Assembly (NCBI GenBank): GCA_050012495.1
Contig: JBEKHB010000003.1
Span: 1-64,000 of the forward strand
Direction: 5' to 3'
Length of the DNA: 64,000 nucleotides
Source of the DNA: BOG-1155 sp050012495
GTDB lineage: Bacteria; Desulfobacterota; Syntrophorhabdia; Syntrophorhabdales; WCHB1-27
Part shown: one piece after another, positions 8,279 to 17,185 of the stretch
Layout of the letters: each line of letters opens with the position of its first letter
Position numbering within the stretch: the first letter of the stretch is position 1
The notes under the pieces: generated by a model
The model's database searches: none
Told to the model about the DNA's origin: nothing
The model's input: only the letters and a program-made list of their open reading frames with translations
Program-made: the position numbers and the translations under genes

Positions 8279-9313
8279 TTACGGCCGCACGAGGATCTTC
8301 ACATCGTCCCTCGATGAAAGGAGCCTGTCGAAGCCCTTTTCGACATCGCTGAGAGGGACGATGCCGGATATCAGAATGTCCGTGTTCAGCCTTCCCTGAG
8401 AGAGAAAGCGTATGACGTAGTCGAATTCGTCGTAATAGCCGAGCACGGCCTTCATCTCAATCTCCGTCAGCACCATCCTGAAAGGGGTGAACGCGACCTC
8501 TTTATCGACGATGCCGACGATCATCACCTGGCCGCCGCTTTTTGCGAAGTACATGGCGTTCTGGAACCCGAAGGGGACTCCGCTGCACTCGTACACGACC
8601 TCCGCCCCCACCCCGTCGGTCAGATCGAGGATGTGCGCCTGCAAACCCTCGCCCTCCTTCAAGGGATCGAGCACGATATCGGCCCCCGCCTTCAGGGCCA
8701 GCCCGGCCTTCGTCTCCGATATCTCCAGCGCGATGATCCGGCCCGCCCCCGCCAGTTTCAGGAACTGGATGGTGCCGAGGCCGATCATGCCGGCCCCGAT
8801 GACGACGACGCTGTCCCCGGGTCTCACCCGGGAGAGGCGAACGGCGTGGAGCGAAGTCGAGAGCGGCTCCACGAGCGCACCCTGCTCGAAGGAGACGTTG
8901 TCGGGGAGCCTGAAGAGCATCTCTCTCGGGTGCTCTATCTTGACGTACTCGGCAAAGGCGCCGTCATTGGTAGTGGTTATGCCGATCGCCCGGTCGAAGG
9001 CCGACACGCAGAGCGAATACGCCCCTCTCTTACAGGGCGCGCACTCGCCGCACTGGGCGATAGGTTTTGCAACGACCCGGTCTCCCGGCCTGAAGTCCCG
9101 CACGTCCTTGCCGACCTCGGCTACAACGCCCGAGCACTCGTGCCCCATAACGGCTCCCAGCGGGACCATGACACCGTTCAGATACCCATGGACATCGGAG
9201 CCGCAGATGCCGCAGTACTCCACCTTGACGACAACATCTCCATCCGAGGCCGTCGGCTTCGGCTTCTCGTGGACCTCCATCTTCTTTAGATCCCTGAAAG
9301 TCGCTACACGCAT
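8279..9313 (-). CDS. Zinc-dependent medium-chain alcohol dehydrogenase (threonine/butanediol dehydrogenase type)
   Basis: The 344-residue protein is a full-length MDR enzyme. Catalytic-zinc residues are in CGICGSDVHG and GHECSG, and the structural-zinc set is in CGECAPCKRGAYSLC. The nucleotide-binding motif is VIGAGMIGLGTIQ. It oxidises a secondary alcohol with NAD(P)+. In acetoin clusters a protein of this family is (R,R)-2,3-butanediol dehydrogenase. Here it lies between the SDR and E2 genes with about 40-70 base gaps, consistent with one operon. The substrate is inferred from context only. Confidence 0.87.
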   Translation of the reverse strand: MRVATFRDLKKMEVHEKPKPTASDGDVVVKVEYCGICGSDVHGYLNGVMVPLGAVMGHECSGVVAEVGKDVRDFRPGDRVVAKPIAQCGECAPCKRGAYSLCVSAFDRAIGITTTNDGAFAEYVKIEHPREMLFRLPDNVSFEQGALVEPLSTSLHAVRLSRVRPGDSVVVIGAGMIGLGTIQFLKLAGAGRIIALEISETKAGLALKAGADIVLDPLKEGEGLQAHILDLTDGVGAEVVYECSGVPFGFQNAMYFAKSGGQVMIVGIVDKEVAFTPFRMVLTEIEMKAVLGYYDEFDYVIRFLSQGRLNTDILISGIVPLSDVEKGFDRLLSSRDDVKILVRP

Positions 9314-9384
9314 TCGGACCTCCTCCTGAAAGCCTGTTCAAAAGAAAGGGCCGTCGCGGCAGGCCCTTTCCGCCGGTAGTACCT

Positions 9385-10203
9385 CTAGCTGAACACCGCC
9401 CCGCCGTCGATGTTGAGGGCCTGGCCCGTTATCTCACGGGCCTCGTCGGAGGCGAGAAAGACGACGGCGTTGCCGATGTCCTCCGGCGTCTGCGGGCGTT
9501 TCATCGGTATTATCGTCTCCACGGCAGCCCCAAAGACCTGCTCCGCGGGCAGCCCTTTGAAGCCCGGATACGACATCGACAGGACTCGCGCCGCGTCCTG
9601 CCACATGGGGGTCCATATGATGCCCGGACAGATCGTGTTGACGTTGACGTTATAGGCGGCGAGCTGAAGCGCCACTGCCTGGCTGAAAACGATCACCCCG
9701 GCCTTGCTCGCGCAGTAGTGGGGTATGAAGTCCACGCCCTTGCGCCCGCCTATGGAGGAGACGTTGACTATCTTTCCGCTCTTCTGTCTTTTAAAATAGG
9801 GGACAATCGCCCTGTTGCACAGGAACACGCCCTTCAGGTTCACGTCTATCGTGAGGTCCCAATCGTCCTCCGAGAGGTTCTCCAGCCAGGGCGGGTCCTC
9901 CGAATCGGGCCGCAGCGAAAACCCGTTCACACCCGCACCGCACACGAGTATATCGATGTGCCCCATCTCCTTCACGGCAAGGGAGATCAGCGCCTCGCAC
10001 TCCTCTGCCTTGCGCACGTCGGTCCTTACGGCCATCGCCTGTCCGCCTTTCTGCCTCACCTTACCGGCGACCTCCTCTGCCAAATCGAGCTTCATATCAC
10101 TTACGACGACGCGGGCGCCCTCCCTTGCAAGACAGAGCGCTATGCCCTCTCCCAGCCCGCCTCCTCCGCCCGTCAGTACGGCTACTCTATCCTTGAGTCG
10201 CAT
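9385..10203 (-). CDS. Short-chain dehydrogenase/reductase (SDR)
   Basis: The 272-residue classical SDR has the cofactor motif TGGGGGLG, the NAG-like motif CGAGV, and the catalytic Ser and Tyr-x-x-x-Lys (NVSSIGG, YCASK). An Asp after strand 2 (VVSDMK) favours NAD(H). The C-terminal motif ITGQALNIDGG is typical. Beside the E1 genes and a zinc alcohol dehydrogenase it could be a diacetyl/acetoin reductase or another hydroxy-substrate dehydrogenase; the substrate is not identifiable. Confidence 0.87.
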   Translation of the reverse strand: MRLKDRVAVLTGGGGGLGEGIALCLAREGARVVVSDMKLDLAEEVAGKVRQKGGQAMAVRTDVRKAEECEALISLAVKEMGHIDILVCGAGVNGFSLRPDSEDPPWLENLSEDDWDLTIDVNLKGVFLCNRAIVPYFKRQKSGKIVNVSSIGGRKGVDFIPHYCASKAGVIVFSQAVALQLAAYNVNVNTICPGIIWTPMWQDAARVLSMSYPGFKGLPAEQVFGAAVETIIPMKRPQTPEDIGNAVVFLASDEAREITGQALNIDGGAVFS

Positions 10204-10245
10204 GCGCTGCCTCCTTACTTCTTCACCCGAACCCGCTTCCCGGGC

Positions 10246-11229
10246 TCACCCCCGCTCCAGAACCCGCTTCACCGCCTTGACTATCGATTTGCTGTTCGGA
10301 ATATACATATCCTCCAATACGGGGCTGCCTGGTATGGGCACCATGGGCGCCGCGACCCTTACGACGGGGGCGTCGAGGAGGTCGAAGTACTCGCCGACCG
10401 CGAGGGCGGCTATCTCGGCGCCTATACCGCCCCTGATCCTTCCTTCCTCCACGGTAACGAGGCGCCCCGTCTTCTCGACGGATTTGAAGATCATCGCCTT
10501 GTCGAGGGGGACGATAGTCCTCGGGTCGATCACCTCTATGTCTATGCCCTCAGCCGCAAGCTCCCCGGCGGCCTGCAAGGCCTCGTATACCATGAAACCC
10601 AGGGCCACGACGGTGACGTCCTTGCCTGGTTTCCTGATCGCGGCCTCTCCGAAAGGCACCGTGTAGTCGCCGTCCGGCACCTCGCCCGAGACACCGCCGA
10701 GGAGCAGCTTTTTGTGCTCGAAGAAGATGACCGGATCGTTGCTGCGGATAGCCGATTTCAGAAGGCCTTTCGCGTCGGCCGGCGTCGACGTCTCGACGAG
10801 GACCAGGCCCGGCGCCTGTATAAGCTGCGACTGAAGGGACTGGGAATGACCGTACGCCATCCTGAACCCCGCCCCCGTTGCCATCCGGACCGTAACGGGG
10901 CAGGGATACTGGCCGCCGCTCACGTAGCGGAACTGGGCGATCTGGTTGCACAGCTCGTCCATGGCCAGCATGGCGAAATCACAGAACATCAGCTCCAGGA
11001 CCGGGCGGAAGCCGAACATGGCGGCGCCGGCGGCGACGCCCGTGATCGCGTTCTCTGCGATGATCGTGTTGATGACCCTTTCAGGCCCGAATTCCTTTAC
11101 CAACCCGGCTGTCTGCCCGAAGGCCGCCACCCGGACGTCCTCGCCCAGGACGAAGACGGAGGGATCGCGCCGCATCTCTTCAGCCATTGCCTCATTGATG
11201 GCCTGCATGAAGGTTATTGTCCGTGCCAT
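10246..11229 (-). CDS. 2-oxoacid (acetoin/pyruvate) dehydrogenase E1 beta subunit
   Basis: The 327-residue protein is a typical transketolase-like E1 beta: ITFMQAINEAMAEEM at the N-terminus, FVLGEDV, GFRPVLELMFCDF, PVTVRMATGAG, a central domain to about 190, and a C-terminal transketolase domain (VTVVALG, IEVIDPRTIVPLD). ATG 11229 overlaps the E1 alpha stop by one base (TAATG) and is preceded by AGGGGGTG, so the two subunits are translationally coupled. With E1 alpha it forms the thiamine-diphosphate decarboxylase that acylates E2. Confidence 0.93.
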   Translation of the reverse strand: MARTITFMQAINEAMAEEMRRDPSVFVLGEDVRVAAFGQTAGLVKEFGPERVINTIIAENAITGVAAGAAMFGFRPVLELMFCDFAMLAMDELCNQIAQFRYVSGGQYPCPVTVRMATGAGFRMAYGHSQSLQSQLIQAPGLVLVETSTPADAKGLLKSAIRSNDPVIFFEHKKLLLGGVSGEVPDGDYTVPFGEAAIRKPGKDVTVVALGFMVYEALQAAGELAAEGIDIEVIDPRTIVPLDKAMIFKSVEKTGRLVTVEEGRIRGGIGAEIAALAVGEYFDLLDAPVVRVAAPMVPIPGSPVLEDMYIPNSKSIVKAVKRVLERG

Positions 11230-12200
11230 TAGAACACCCCCTTCGTTTCGCACACGTCCGTAAAAAGGTCCTCCTCCGTGGGGAAAGGCGCGTCAAAGGC
11301 CGCCTTTATGGCGGCGTCCGCCTCCTGCGCGATGTCAGCCCTTAGCCGCTCGTCTTTCTCTGGCGTGAGGACGCCACGGTCGAAAAGCTTCTTCTGCGCG
11401 ATATCGATGGGATCGCGCTTCCCCCATTCGTCCAGGTCCTCCTGCCTCACGTAGCCTCCGGGGTCGCCGGTGAAGTGAAGCTCCATCCTGAAGGTCTTGT
11501 ACTCGATGAGATACGGCCCTTTCCCGCTCCGCGCGTTCTCCAGCCCCCTTACCGTTGCCTCGTAAGTGGTCTCTATATCCTGGCCGTCCACGATCTCGTA
11601 CGGTATCCCGTAGCCGGCGGCCCTGGGCGCCACATCGGGGGTGGGGAAGTGCTCGGACATGTAGGCCATCTCGCAGAACTGGTTCGTGCAAACCGCAAAT
11701 ACGACGGGTACCTTCCACAGAGCCGCCATTACCATGGCGGGATGGGCGTCCGCCTGATTGCACGTGCCCTCTCCAACGGAATAGAGCACCACCTGGTCGG
11801 TCTTCTTCATCTTGATCGCGAGCCCCGCTCCCACCGCCATCGACCAGTCAGCGCCCAGGCTGGAGACGACGAAGGGGATGTTCAATTTCTTGTCCGTGAG
11901 ATGGAGCGTGCCCTTCCCCTTGCTCAGCCCCGTCCTCTTTCCCATGTACTCGCACCAGATGTCCTTGGGGTCCATGCCCTTACCGATGTACTCGCCCACC
12001 CCGCGATGGGTCCCGAAGAGTATGTCTTCTTTGCGCAGGGGAGCCGTGATCCCTGTCGAGACCGCCTCCTGGCCCCGGCCGAAATGACCCATCAACTGGA
12101 TCTTCCCCTCGGCGAGAAGCTGCTTGTGCTTCGATTCCAGGGTCCTCGTCATCAGCATTTTCTTGTACGCACCCAGAAGTGTTTCATCCGTCAACGCCAT
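11229..12200 (-). CDS. 2-oxoacid (acetoin/pyruvate) dehydrogenase E1 alpha subunit
   Basis: The 323-residue protein has the E1 alpha features MLMTRTLESKHKQL, HFGRGQEA, HRGVGEYI, and GKGTLHL (in place of the usual G-G-x-G-S-M-H). The thiamine-diphosphate motif, normally G-D-G followed about 27 residues later by N-N, reads GEGTCNQADAHPA followed by CTNQF, so both ends are conservatively altered. AAGGAGGGATC precedes the ATG. It is the first gene of the minus-strand operon. A sigma-70-like promoter and a palindromic operator lie 130-190 bases upstream. Confidence 0.92.
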   Translation of the reverse strand: MALTDETLLGAYKKMLMTRTLESKHKQLLAEGKIQLMGHFGRGQEAVSTGITAPLRKEDILFGTHRGVGEYIGKGMDPKDIWCEYMGKRTGLSKGKGTLHLTDKKLNIPFVVSSLGADWSMAVGAGLAIKMKKTDQVVLYSVGEGTCNQADAHPAMVMAALWKVPVVFAVCTNQFCEMAYMSEHFPTPDVAPRAAGYGIPYEIVDGQDIETTYEATVRGLENARSGKGPYLIEYKTFRMELHFTGDPGGYVRQEDLDEWGKRDPIDIAQKKLFDRGVLTPEKDERLRADIAQEADAAIKAAFDAPFPTEEDLFTDVCETKGVF

Positions 12201-12339
12201 GATCCCTCCTTATCACGTGTCGCTCGTGCCTTTGCCGGCCCTCGCTCAAAGCCAATCGAGGCAGGGTCGGATGCGGCCCTTTCGGCTGCGGCGTCCCTCT
12301 CCCTCTCCCGTTCCCAAAAACCGTATGTCTCCACTGTCA

Positions 12340-12385
12340 TTTATCCATACACGCAAGGATTGGTCAATGACGGGAATCCGTCATT
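12340..12385 (-). promoter_or_regulatory. Promoter with abutting 20-bp palindrome (putative LuxR-type operator) for the E1 operon
   Basis: The palindrome AATGACGGGAATCCGTCATT occupies 12366-12385. Read on the minus strand its last two bases begin a -35 box TTGACC (12367-12362), followed 16 bases later by a -10 box GATAAA (12345-12340). A near-identical arrangement exists at 18475-18521. A centre near -44 fits activation from a site overlapping the -35 box, as known for LuxR-family activators. The adjacent luxR-type gene is the obvious candidate regulator (inference). Confidence 0.65.
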
Positions 12386-12572
12386 TTTGATAGAGAGCCC
12401 GCGCGAGCGGGGGCGGTTAAGAATTCGTCCATAATCAACATGAGCACTATGGGGCAACAGTATGGTTCCACTCGCCATGAAACGTTGTCCCCGTGAGATA
12501 CGGCGGCCCAGCGGCGCAATTATCCAGTGTGTGTAACCATAAAACCGGTTCGGGGGATTGCCGCTTTGTCTC

Positions 12573-12578
12573 TTGACA
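12573..12578 (+). promoter_or_regulatory. Possible -35 box for the luxR-type gene
   Basis: A perfect TTGACA lies 41 bases before the regulator start. No good -10 box follows at 16-18 bases (TACCTA is the best fit), so the promoter is only tentative. Confidence 0.3.
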
Positions 12579-12618
12579 ACTCCCCGTTTGTCTGTTACCT
12601 AGATAATGGGGGGAGGAT

Positions 12619-13746
12619 ATGGCTGGGATGAACAACTTTGTTTGTGTCTCGCGCGATACGACGGATGTCCTTTACGTTACCAGCCGGGCATTCGAGTGTC
12701 GTCAGGTGGACGAGCTGCGGAAAAAGGTTCTGGAACTGCTCCAGCCGATCTTCAAGGCCGACTCATGCAACTTCTTCCTTGCCGCCGACGAAGACCGGCT
12801 ATCGCTTAACGCGGTCGTGAGCAGTGGCATCGAGGAGAAATCGCTCTCCGACTTCCGCCAGCACTATCACAAGTACGACCCCTTCCTGAAGTTGAAGTCG
12901 CTTTTTATCAGGACGGCGGCCTGTACGACGGAGCAGGTCATCCCCTACGAAAAGCTCGTAAAGACATGTTACTACAACGATTTTCTGAAACCTCAATCGA
13001 TCCACTCACAGCTCACCCTCTACCTCCACTCGGGGACGCGGCTCCTCGGCATCGTCGCCCTCTTCAGACCGAGGAACAGGTCGGTGTTCTCCGCGTCCGA
13101 CAGAGAGAAGGCAGTATTGATGGTGCCGTCCCTCACGGGGGCGCTGGAGAGGACCGTCGCCGTCGAGCGGGACACGAGGAACCAGGAGATCATAGGCTCC
13201 ATCGCGTCCGAGATATCGCACAAAGGGATCGTCATCCTGAATGAGCGTCGCGAGGTCCTCTACGCGAACGACACAGCCAGGGACATCATATCCGCCCTCG
13301 GCGGCCCGCGTACAGCGCCCGGCTGCGATGAATCTCCCCTCCCGGAGCGTTTCCTCGACTATTTGGGGCGTCAAACGGGCCATCCCGGGTTGGACCTGTT
13401 TACAAGAGAGACGAAGCAGCGGGTTTCCGTCAGCATCAGGCAGGAGACGTTCGCGGGCAAGTCCTTCTACAAGCTTTTGCTGGAGCCCGGGGAGGGTTCG
13501 TTTTGTCTGTCCCGAAAGCTCGCAGAGCTGGGCCTGACCGCCCGGCAGTCCGAGGTCGTCTCCCTTGTCTGCAACGGCTTCAGCAACAGGGAGATATCGG
13601 ACAGGCTTTACATCAGTCACTACACGGTGGAGAACCATTTGCGGATGATCTATGAGAAGCTGCACGTCAAAAACAGGACGAGCCTCGCCCGTCTGGTCTC
13701 GTTGCTTTCCGGCCCGCCTTCCTCTAACCCGGCGTACGGCTCGTAG
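12619..13746 (+). CDS. LuxR-family transcriptional regulator with N-terminal sensory region
   Basis: The 375-residue protein ends in a LuxR/FixJ helix-turn-helix (about 305-362): LTARQSEVVSLVCNGFSNRE, then ISDRLYISHYTVENHLRMIY and EKLHVKNR. The N-terminal 190 residues look GAF-like, and about 195-235 (GIVILNERREVLYANDTA) is PAS-like, so it probably senses a small molecule. It has no receiver aspartate pattern. The start may be ATG 12619 or ATG 12628; GGAGG at 12612-12616 is too close to the first and slightly far from the second. It is divergent from the E1 operon and convergent, six bases away, with livF. It probably controls both neighbours through the shared palindrome. Confidence 0.88.
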   Translation: MAGMNNFVCVSRDTTDVLYVTSRAFECRQVDELRKKVLELLQPIFKADSCNFFLAADEDRLSLNAVVSSGIEEKSLSDFRQHYHKYDPFLKLKSLFIRTAACTTEQVIPYEKLVKTCYYNDFLKPQSIHSQLTLYLHSGTRLLGIVALFRPRNRSVFSASDREKAVLMVPSLTGALERTVAVERDTRNQEIIGSIASEISHKGIVILNERREVLYANDTARDIISALGGPRTAPGCDESPLPERFLDYLGRQTGHPGLDLFTRETKQRVSVSIRQETFAGKSFYKLLLEPGEGSFCLSRKLAELGLTARQSEVVSLVCNGFSNREISDRLYISHYTVENHLRMIYEKLHVKNRTSLARLVSLLSGPPSSNPAYGS

Positions 13747-13752
13747 TAACTT

Positions 13753-14460
13753 TCATTCGCCCAGGTAACCTCGCCTGACCATGTCATTGTCCCTGAACTC
13801 CTCGATATCGCCCCCCAACACGACCTGCCCCACCTCCAGCAGGTAACCCCTCCGGGCCACTTTCATGGCCAAAAAGACGTTCTGTTCCACCAGAAGAACG
13901 CTCACGCGCGCCTCATTGATCGCCTCGATGATATGGGCCACCTCGGCCACCATCAGAGGCGAGAGACCGAGTGAGGGCTCGTCCATGAGAAGGAGCCTCG
14001 GTTTTGCCATGAGACCCCGGCCGATGGCCAGCATCATCTGCTCGCCGCCGCTTAAGCTTCCCGCCTTCTGGTTCCGACGCGCGTGAAGTATGGGGAAACG
14101 GTCGAAGACCCACTCCAGATCGTGCCTGATGCCGTCCTTGTCCTTGCGAAGACTCGCGCCCAGCTGGAGGTTCTGCAGCACGTTCAGGTATGGGAAAAGC
14201 CTTCTGCCCTCCGGGATGTGCACGAGGCCGAAGCGAATGATGTCGTACGGCTGCATGCCGTCGATCTTCCTGCCATCGAAGTAGACCTCCCCGGAAGCCG
14301 AAGGCCAAAGCCCTGAGAGGACCTTCAGGACGGTGCTTTTCCCTGCCCCGTTGGCGCCGATGATGGTAACGACCTCTCCTTCCGCTACGTGGAGGGAGAC
14401 GCTCCTCAGAGCGACGGCCTTCTCGTAGCAGACGGTCAGATCTCTCACCTCAAGCAGCAT
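13753..14460 (-). CDS. livF: Branched-chain amino acid-type ABC transporter ATP-binding protein LivF
   Basis: The 235-residue ATPase has Walker A GANGAGKST, signature LSGGEQ, Walker B LLLMDEP and the switch His region. The LivF hallmark IPEGRRLFPYLNVLQNL distinguishes it from LivG. ATG 14460 is chosen because GGGAGAG precedes it; it overlaps the end of livG. It is the last gene of a livK-H-M-G-F operon. The imported substrate may be a branched-chain amino acid or, as often in anaerobes, a carboxylic or aromatic acid. Confidence 0.92.
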   Translation of the reverse strand: MLLEVRDLTVCYEKAVALRSVSLHVAEGEVVTIIGANGAGKSTVLKVLSGLWPSASGEVYFDGRKIDGMQPYDIIRFGLVHIPEGRRLFPYLNVLQNLQLGASLRKDKDGIRHDLEWVFDRFPILHARRNQKAGSLSGGEQMMLAIGRGLMAKPRLLLMDEPSLGLSPLMVAEVAHIIEAINEARVSVLLVEQNVFLAMKVARRGYLLEVGQVVLGGDIEEFRDNDMVRRGYLGE

Positions 14461-15211
14461 CGTCTCTCCCAAAGTAGGCATTGATCACGTCCTGGTTTTG
14501 CCTGACCTCGTCCATCGGCCCGTCGGCGATCTTGGTGCCGAAGTTGATGACGACCATCCTGTCACACAGAGACCTGATCTTCATGTTGTGCTCGACGAGA
14601 AGAATGGTGATCCCCTGAGCCCTGATCTTCTCGATCACGGACATGGCAAACACGATCTCCTGGGGGCTCATTCCGCCGATTGGCTCGTCGAGGAGGAGGA
14701 GCTTCGGTTTGACGGCCAGGGCCCGCGCCATGGACAAAAGCTTCTGGTACCCGTGGGGGAGATTCTTCCCCAGAACGTCCCTCACGGGCTCTAACCCCAC
14801 AAGGTGCAGGATCTCCATTGCCTGCTCCTCGATGTACCTCTCTTTCTCCTGGCAAGAGGCGGTGTTGAGCAACGCCTCCCAGAAGCCGTACCTCGGATGC
14901 ACGTGGAAGGACGCAGCGATGTTCTCAAAAACGGTGAAATCGGGGAACAGGTAGGCCAACTGGAACGTCCGGCCGATCCCGAGCCTCGCGATCGTGTGGG
15001 GTTTCTTGTGCGATATCTCCTTTTCCTGAAAGAAGATGTGGCCGTGTGACGGCCGAAGAAAGCCCGTGATCAGGTTCAGGATGGTCGTCTTGCCTGCCCC
15101 GTTGGGTCCGATAAGACCGACGACCTCGCCCTCACCGACGGACATGTCGAGGAGAGATACGGCGGCGAGGCCGCCAAAATGCTTGGTCAGCGCCTTTGTC
15201 TCAAGGAGCAC
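14450..15211 (-). CDS. livG: Branched-chain amino acid-type ABC transporter ATP-binding protein LivG
   Basis: The ATPase has Walker A GPNGAGKTT, the LivG-typical IARLGIGRTFQLAYLFPDFT, a signature replaced by LPHGYQK (L-x-x-G-x-Q is common in LivG), and Walker B LLLLDEP. The likely start is GTG 15211 (VLLETKALTKHF), eight bases after GGGGAGA. The longer open frame to 15277 reads back into livM and has no ribosome site. It overlaps both neighbours, as usual in these operons. Confidence 0.9.
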   Translation of the reverse strand: MLLETKALTKHFGGLAAVSLLDMSVGEGEVVGLIGPNGAGKTTILNLITGFLRPSHGHIFFQEKEISHKKPHTIARLGIGRTFQLAYLFPDFTVFENIAASFHVHPRYGFWEALLNTASCQEKERYIEEQAMEILHLVGLEPVRDVLGKNLPHGYQKLLSMARALAVKPKLLLLDEPIGGMSPQEIVFAMSVIEKIRAQGITILLVEHNMKIRSLCDRMVVINFGTKIADGPMDEVRQNQDVINAYFGRDDAA

Positions 15212-16229
15212 GGCCGGGCATCTCCCCTTTTTTCGATCTTGTAAGCTTCGATTGCAGTTGCTCGAACAGTCCGGCAATGCCCTGACGCATGAAGAAAACG
15301 ACGAAGAGCATTATGCCTCCGAACACGAAGGGGGCAAAGGTCTGCAACGAGCGGACGATCTCGGGGACGATCACGAGAACGGCCGTTCCGATAATCGGTC
15401 CGGCGAAGCTCCCGGACCCTCCCACCAGCACGTAGATGAGCAGGTTGATGCTCGAGAGGAAGCCAAAGCTGCTTCGCGTGAGCACCATGTTATAGTGCGC
15501 ATAGCCCGCCCCGGCAAGACCGGCAAAAAAGCACCCCACGGAGAACGCGAGGATCCGCATGCCCGACTCGTTGATGCCCACGGCGGAGGCGACCATGTGG
15601 GCCTGTGCGATCGCCTTCCAGCTCGTGCCGATGCGCGAGTGCTCGATCCTGTAAAGGACGAGCAGGATCAGAAAGGACAGGATCAGAAAGAAATAGTAGT
15701 AAGGGATTTTCGAGCCGTCAAAATCGATGTGAGGCAATCCGGGAACGGCGATGGCGGAGAGGGGGGGGATGTCGATCATCCCTATGTCTCCGCCCGTAAT
15801 TCCCTGGAGCACCCCCAGGAGGGCCACGATGGCCAAACCCACAAATAGGCTCACCATGGAAAAATAGATGGCCCTCACCCTGGTCAGGGGGTATCCGATC
15901 ACGGCGCCGAAGACCAGGGAGAAAAGCCCCCCTAGGGGCATCGTGAGCCAGGGCGTCCAGCCGAGCTCTTTCGCGAGAATGGCGGAGGCATAAGCCCCGA
16001 CGCCCATGAAGGCGGCATGAGCAATGGAGATCTGGCCCGAAAGGAGTATAGTGCGGAGACTCGCCGCCGCCATGACGTAGATGAATGTGATGATGAGCGT
16101 GTGAAGATAATAGGGGGATGTCGTCGACAGCGGCACAAGGCAGAGAAGGACGACTATGCCCAGGGAGATGAAAAGCTTCTTCCTTCCCCCTCTTTTAGTT
16201 TTGATGCGCCTTTCTCCCGTCATGTTCAC
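15201..16229 (-). CDS. livM: Branched-chain amino acid-type ABC transporter permease LivM
   Basis: The 342-residue membrane protein has about ten hydrophobic segments and the LivM/LivH permease motif GQISIAHAAFMGVGAYASA near 70-90. It also has the EAA-like loop around IGTSWKAIAQ and GGSGSFAGPIIG. It starts four bases inside the livH end (overlap), so it is co-translated. It forms the transmembrane pore with LivH. Confidence 0.92.
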   Translation of the reverse strand: MNMTGERRIKTKRGGRKKLFISLGIVVLLCLVPLSTTSPYYLHTLIITFIYVMAAASLRTILLSGQISIAHAAFMGVGAYASAILAKELGWTPWLTMPLGGLFSLVFGAVIGYPLTRVRAIYFSMVSLFVGLAIVALLGVLQGITGGDIGMIDIPPLSAIAVPGLPHIDFDGSKIPYYYFFLILSFLILLVLYRIEHSRIGTSWKAIAQAHMVASAVGINESGMRILAFSVGCFFAGLAGAGYAHYNMVLTRSSFGFLSSINLLIYVLVGGSGSFAGPIIGTAVLVIVPEIVRSLQTFAPFVFGGIMLFVVFFMRQGIAGLFEQLQSKLTRSKKGEMPGRAP

Positions 16230-17089
16230 GCCTCGTGTCCGAAGAGCCCCTGTGGTCTGAATAGGAGCAGGATTATCACGATGCTGAGGCCGATCAGGTC
16301 CGTTGCGCTTCCGCCGATGAAAAGGGGAAGGGAGGCGTCCAGGAGGCCGAGGATCAGTCCCCCGATCAGCACGCCGCCAATGCTCCCGATGCCGGCGAGG
16401 ATGACGATCTCGATTGCCTTAACGAGCATATAGTCGCCCATGAGGGGGCTCAGGCTCAACACGGCGCCCATGAGACTTCCTGCCACCGCGGCCAGAGCGC
16501 AGCCTATGGCGGTGGTAAGGGCAAAGATGCGGCGCGTATTTATCCCCTGGAGGGCGGCGGCGTCGAAGTCCTGAGAGACCGCGAGCATCTGCGTTCCAGT
16601 CTTGGTCTTTCTGATGAAAAGGATGGCGGCCGCGAGCAGGCACGAGCCGATCACGAAGGTAGCCAGCCTGTCGCCGCTCAAAGAGACGGTCCCGACCCTG
16701 AACACCCCCGGCACGAAACTGGGGATGCGCCGGATGTAGCTCCCGACGGTCACGTTGACTGTGGCCTCGAGGATGATGATGAGGGCGAGGGTGATCACGA
16801 CGATACTGTTCATATCCTTCAGGAAGGGTCGAAAAAGGACCCTCTCTATAAGGAGGCCCAGGGCCCCGATCGCTACCGCCGAGATCAGGAGCGAAACCCA
16901 TGGATTCATCCCGGCGCCGACGATCAGTTCGTAACAGATGTATCCGCCCGCCATGTATATGGCCGCATGGGCGAAGTTGAGGATGCCCAGGACGTTCATG
17001 AGGAGCGCGAAACCGAGCGCCACCAGGATGTATATGGCAGAAAGCATGAATACGTTCGCGACGGTCTGTACGGCAGCCTCTGATATCAC
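16226..17089 (-). CDS. livH: Branched-chain amino acid-type ABC transporter permease LivH
   Basis: The 287-residue polytopic permease carries the LivH motif GILNFAHAAIYMAGGYICYE near 35-55, the cytoplasmic loop AVSQDFDAAALQGINTRR, and GSIGGVLIGGLILGLLD near the end. It follows the binding-protein gene by about 100 bases and overlaps livM by four bases. Confidence 0.92.
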   Translation of the reverse strand: MISEAAVQTVANVFMLSAIYILVALGFALLMNVLGILNFAHAAIYMAGGYICYELIVGAGMNPWVSLLISAVAIGALGLLIERVLFRPFLKDMNSIVVITLALIIILEATVNVTVGSYIRRIPSFVPGVFRVGTVSLSGDRLATFVIGSCLLAAAILFIRKTKTGTQMLAVSQDFDAAALQGINTRRIFALTTAIGCALAAVAGSLMGAVLSLSPLMGDYMLVKAIEIVILAGIGSIGGVLIGGLILGLLDASLPLFIGGSATDLIGLSIVIILLLFRPQGLFGHEA

Positions 17090-17185
17090 CTTCTCTCTCC
17101 GCCCATTACCATACGGTTTTTCCCTTTCCTAAGGCAATCGGGCGCCCGGCAGGAGGGGACAGCCTCCTGCCGGGCCGGGTCTGTC

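Noticed and set aside
9718..11232. Plus-strand open frame of 504 codons opposite SDR and E1 beta
   Set aside because: It is a shadow of high-GC third-position use in the minus-strand genes, with no recognisable domain.
12366..12388. Palindrome followed by T-run read as an intrinsic terminator on the plus strand
   Set aside because: No plus-strand gene ends before it, and the same block recurs with -35 and -10 boxes on the minus strand at 18475-18521, so an operator fits better.
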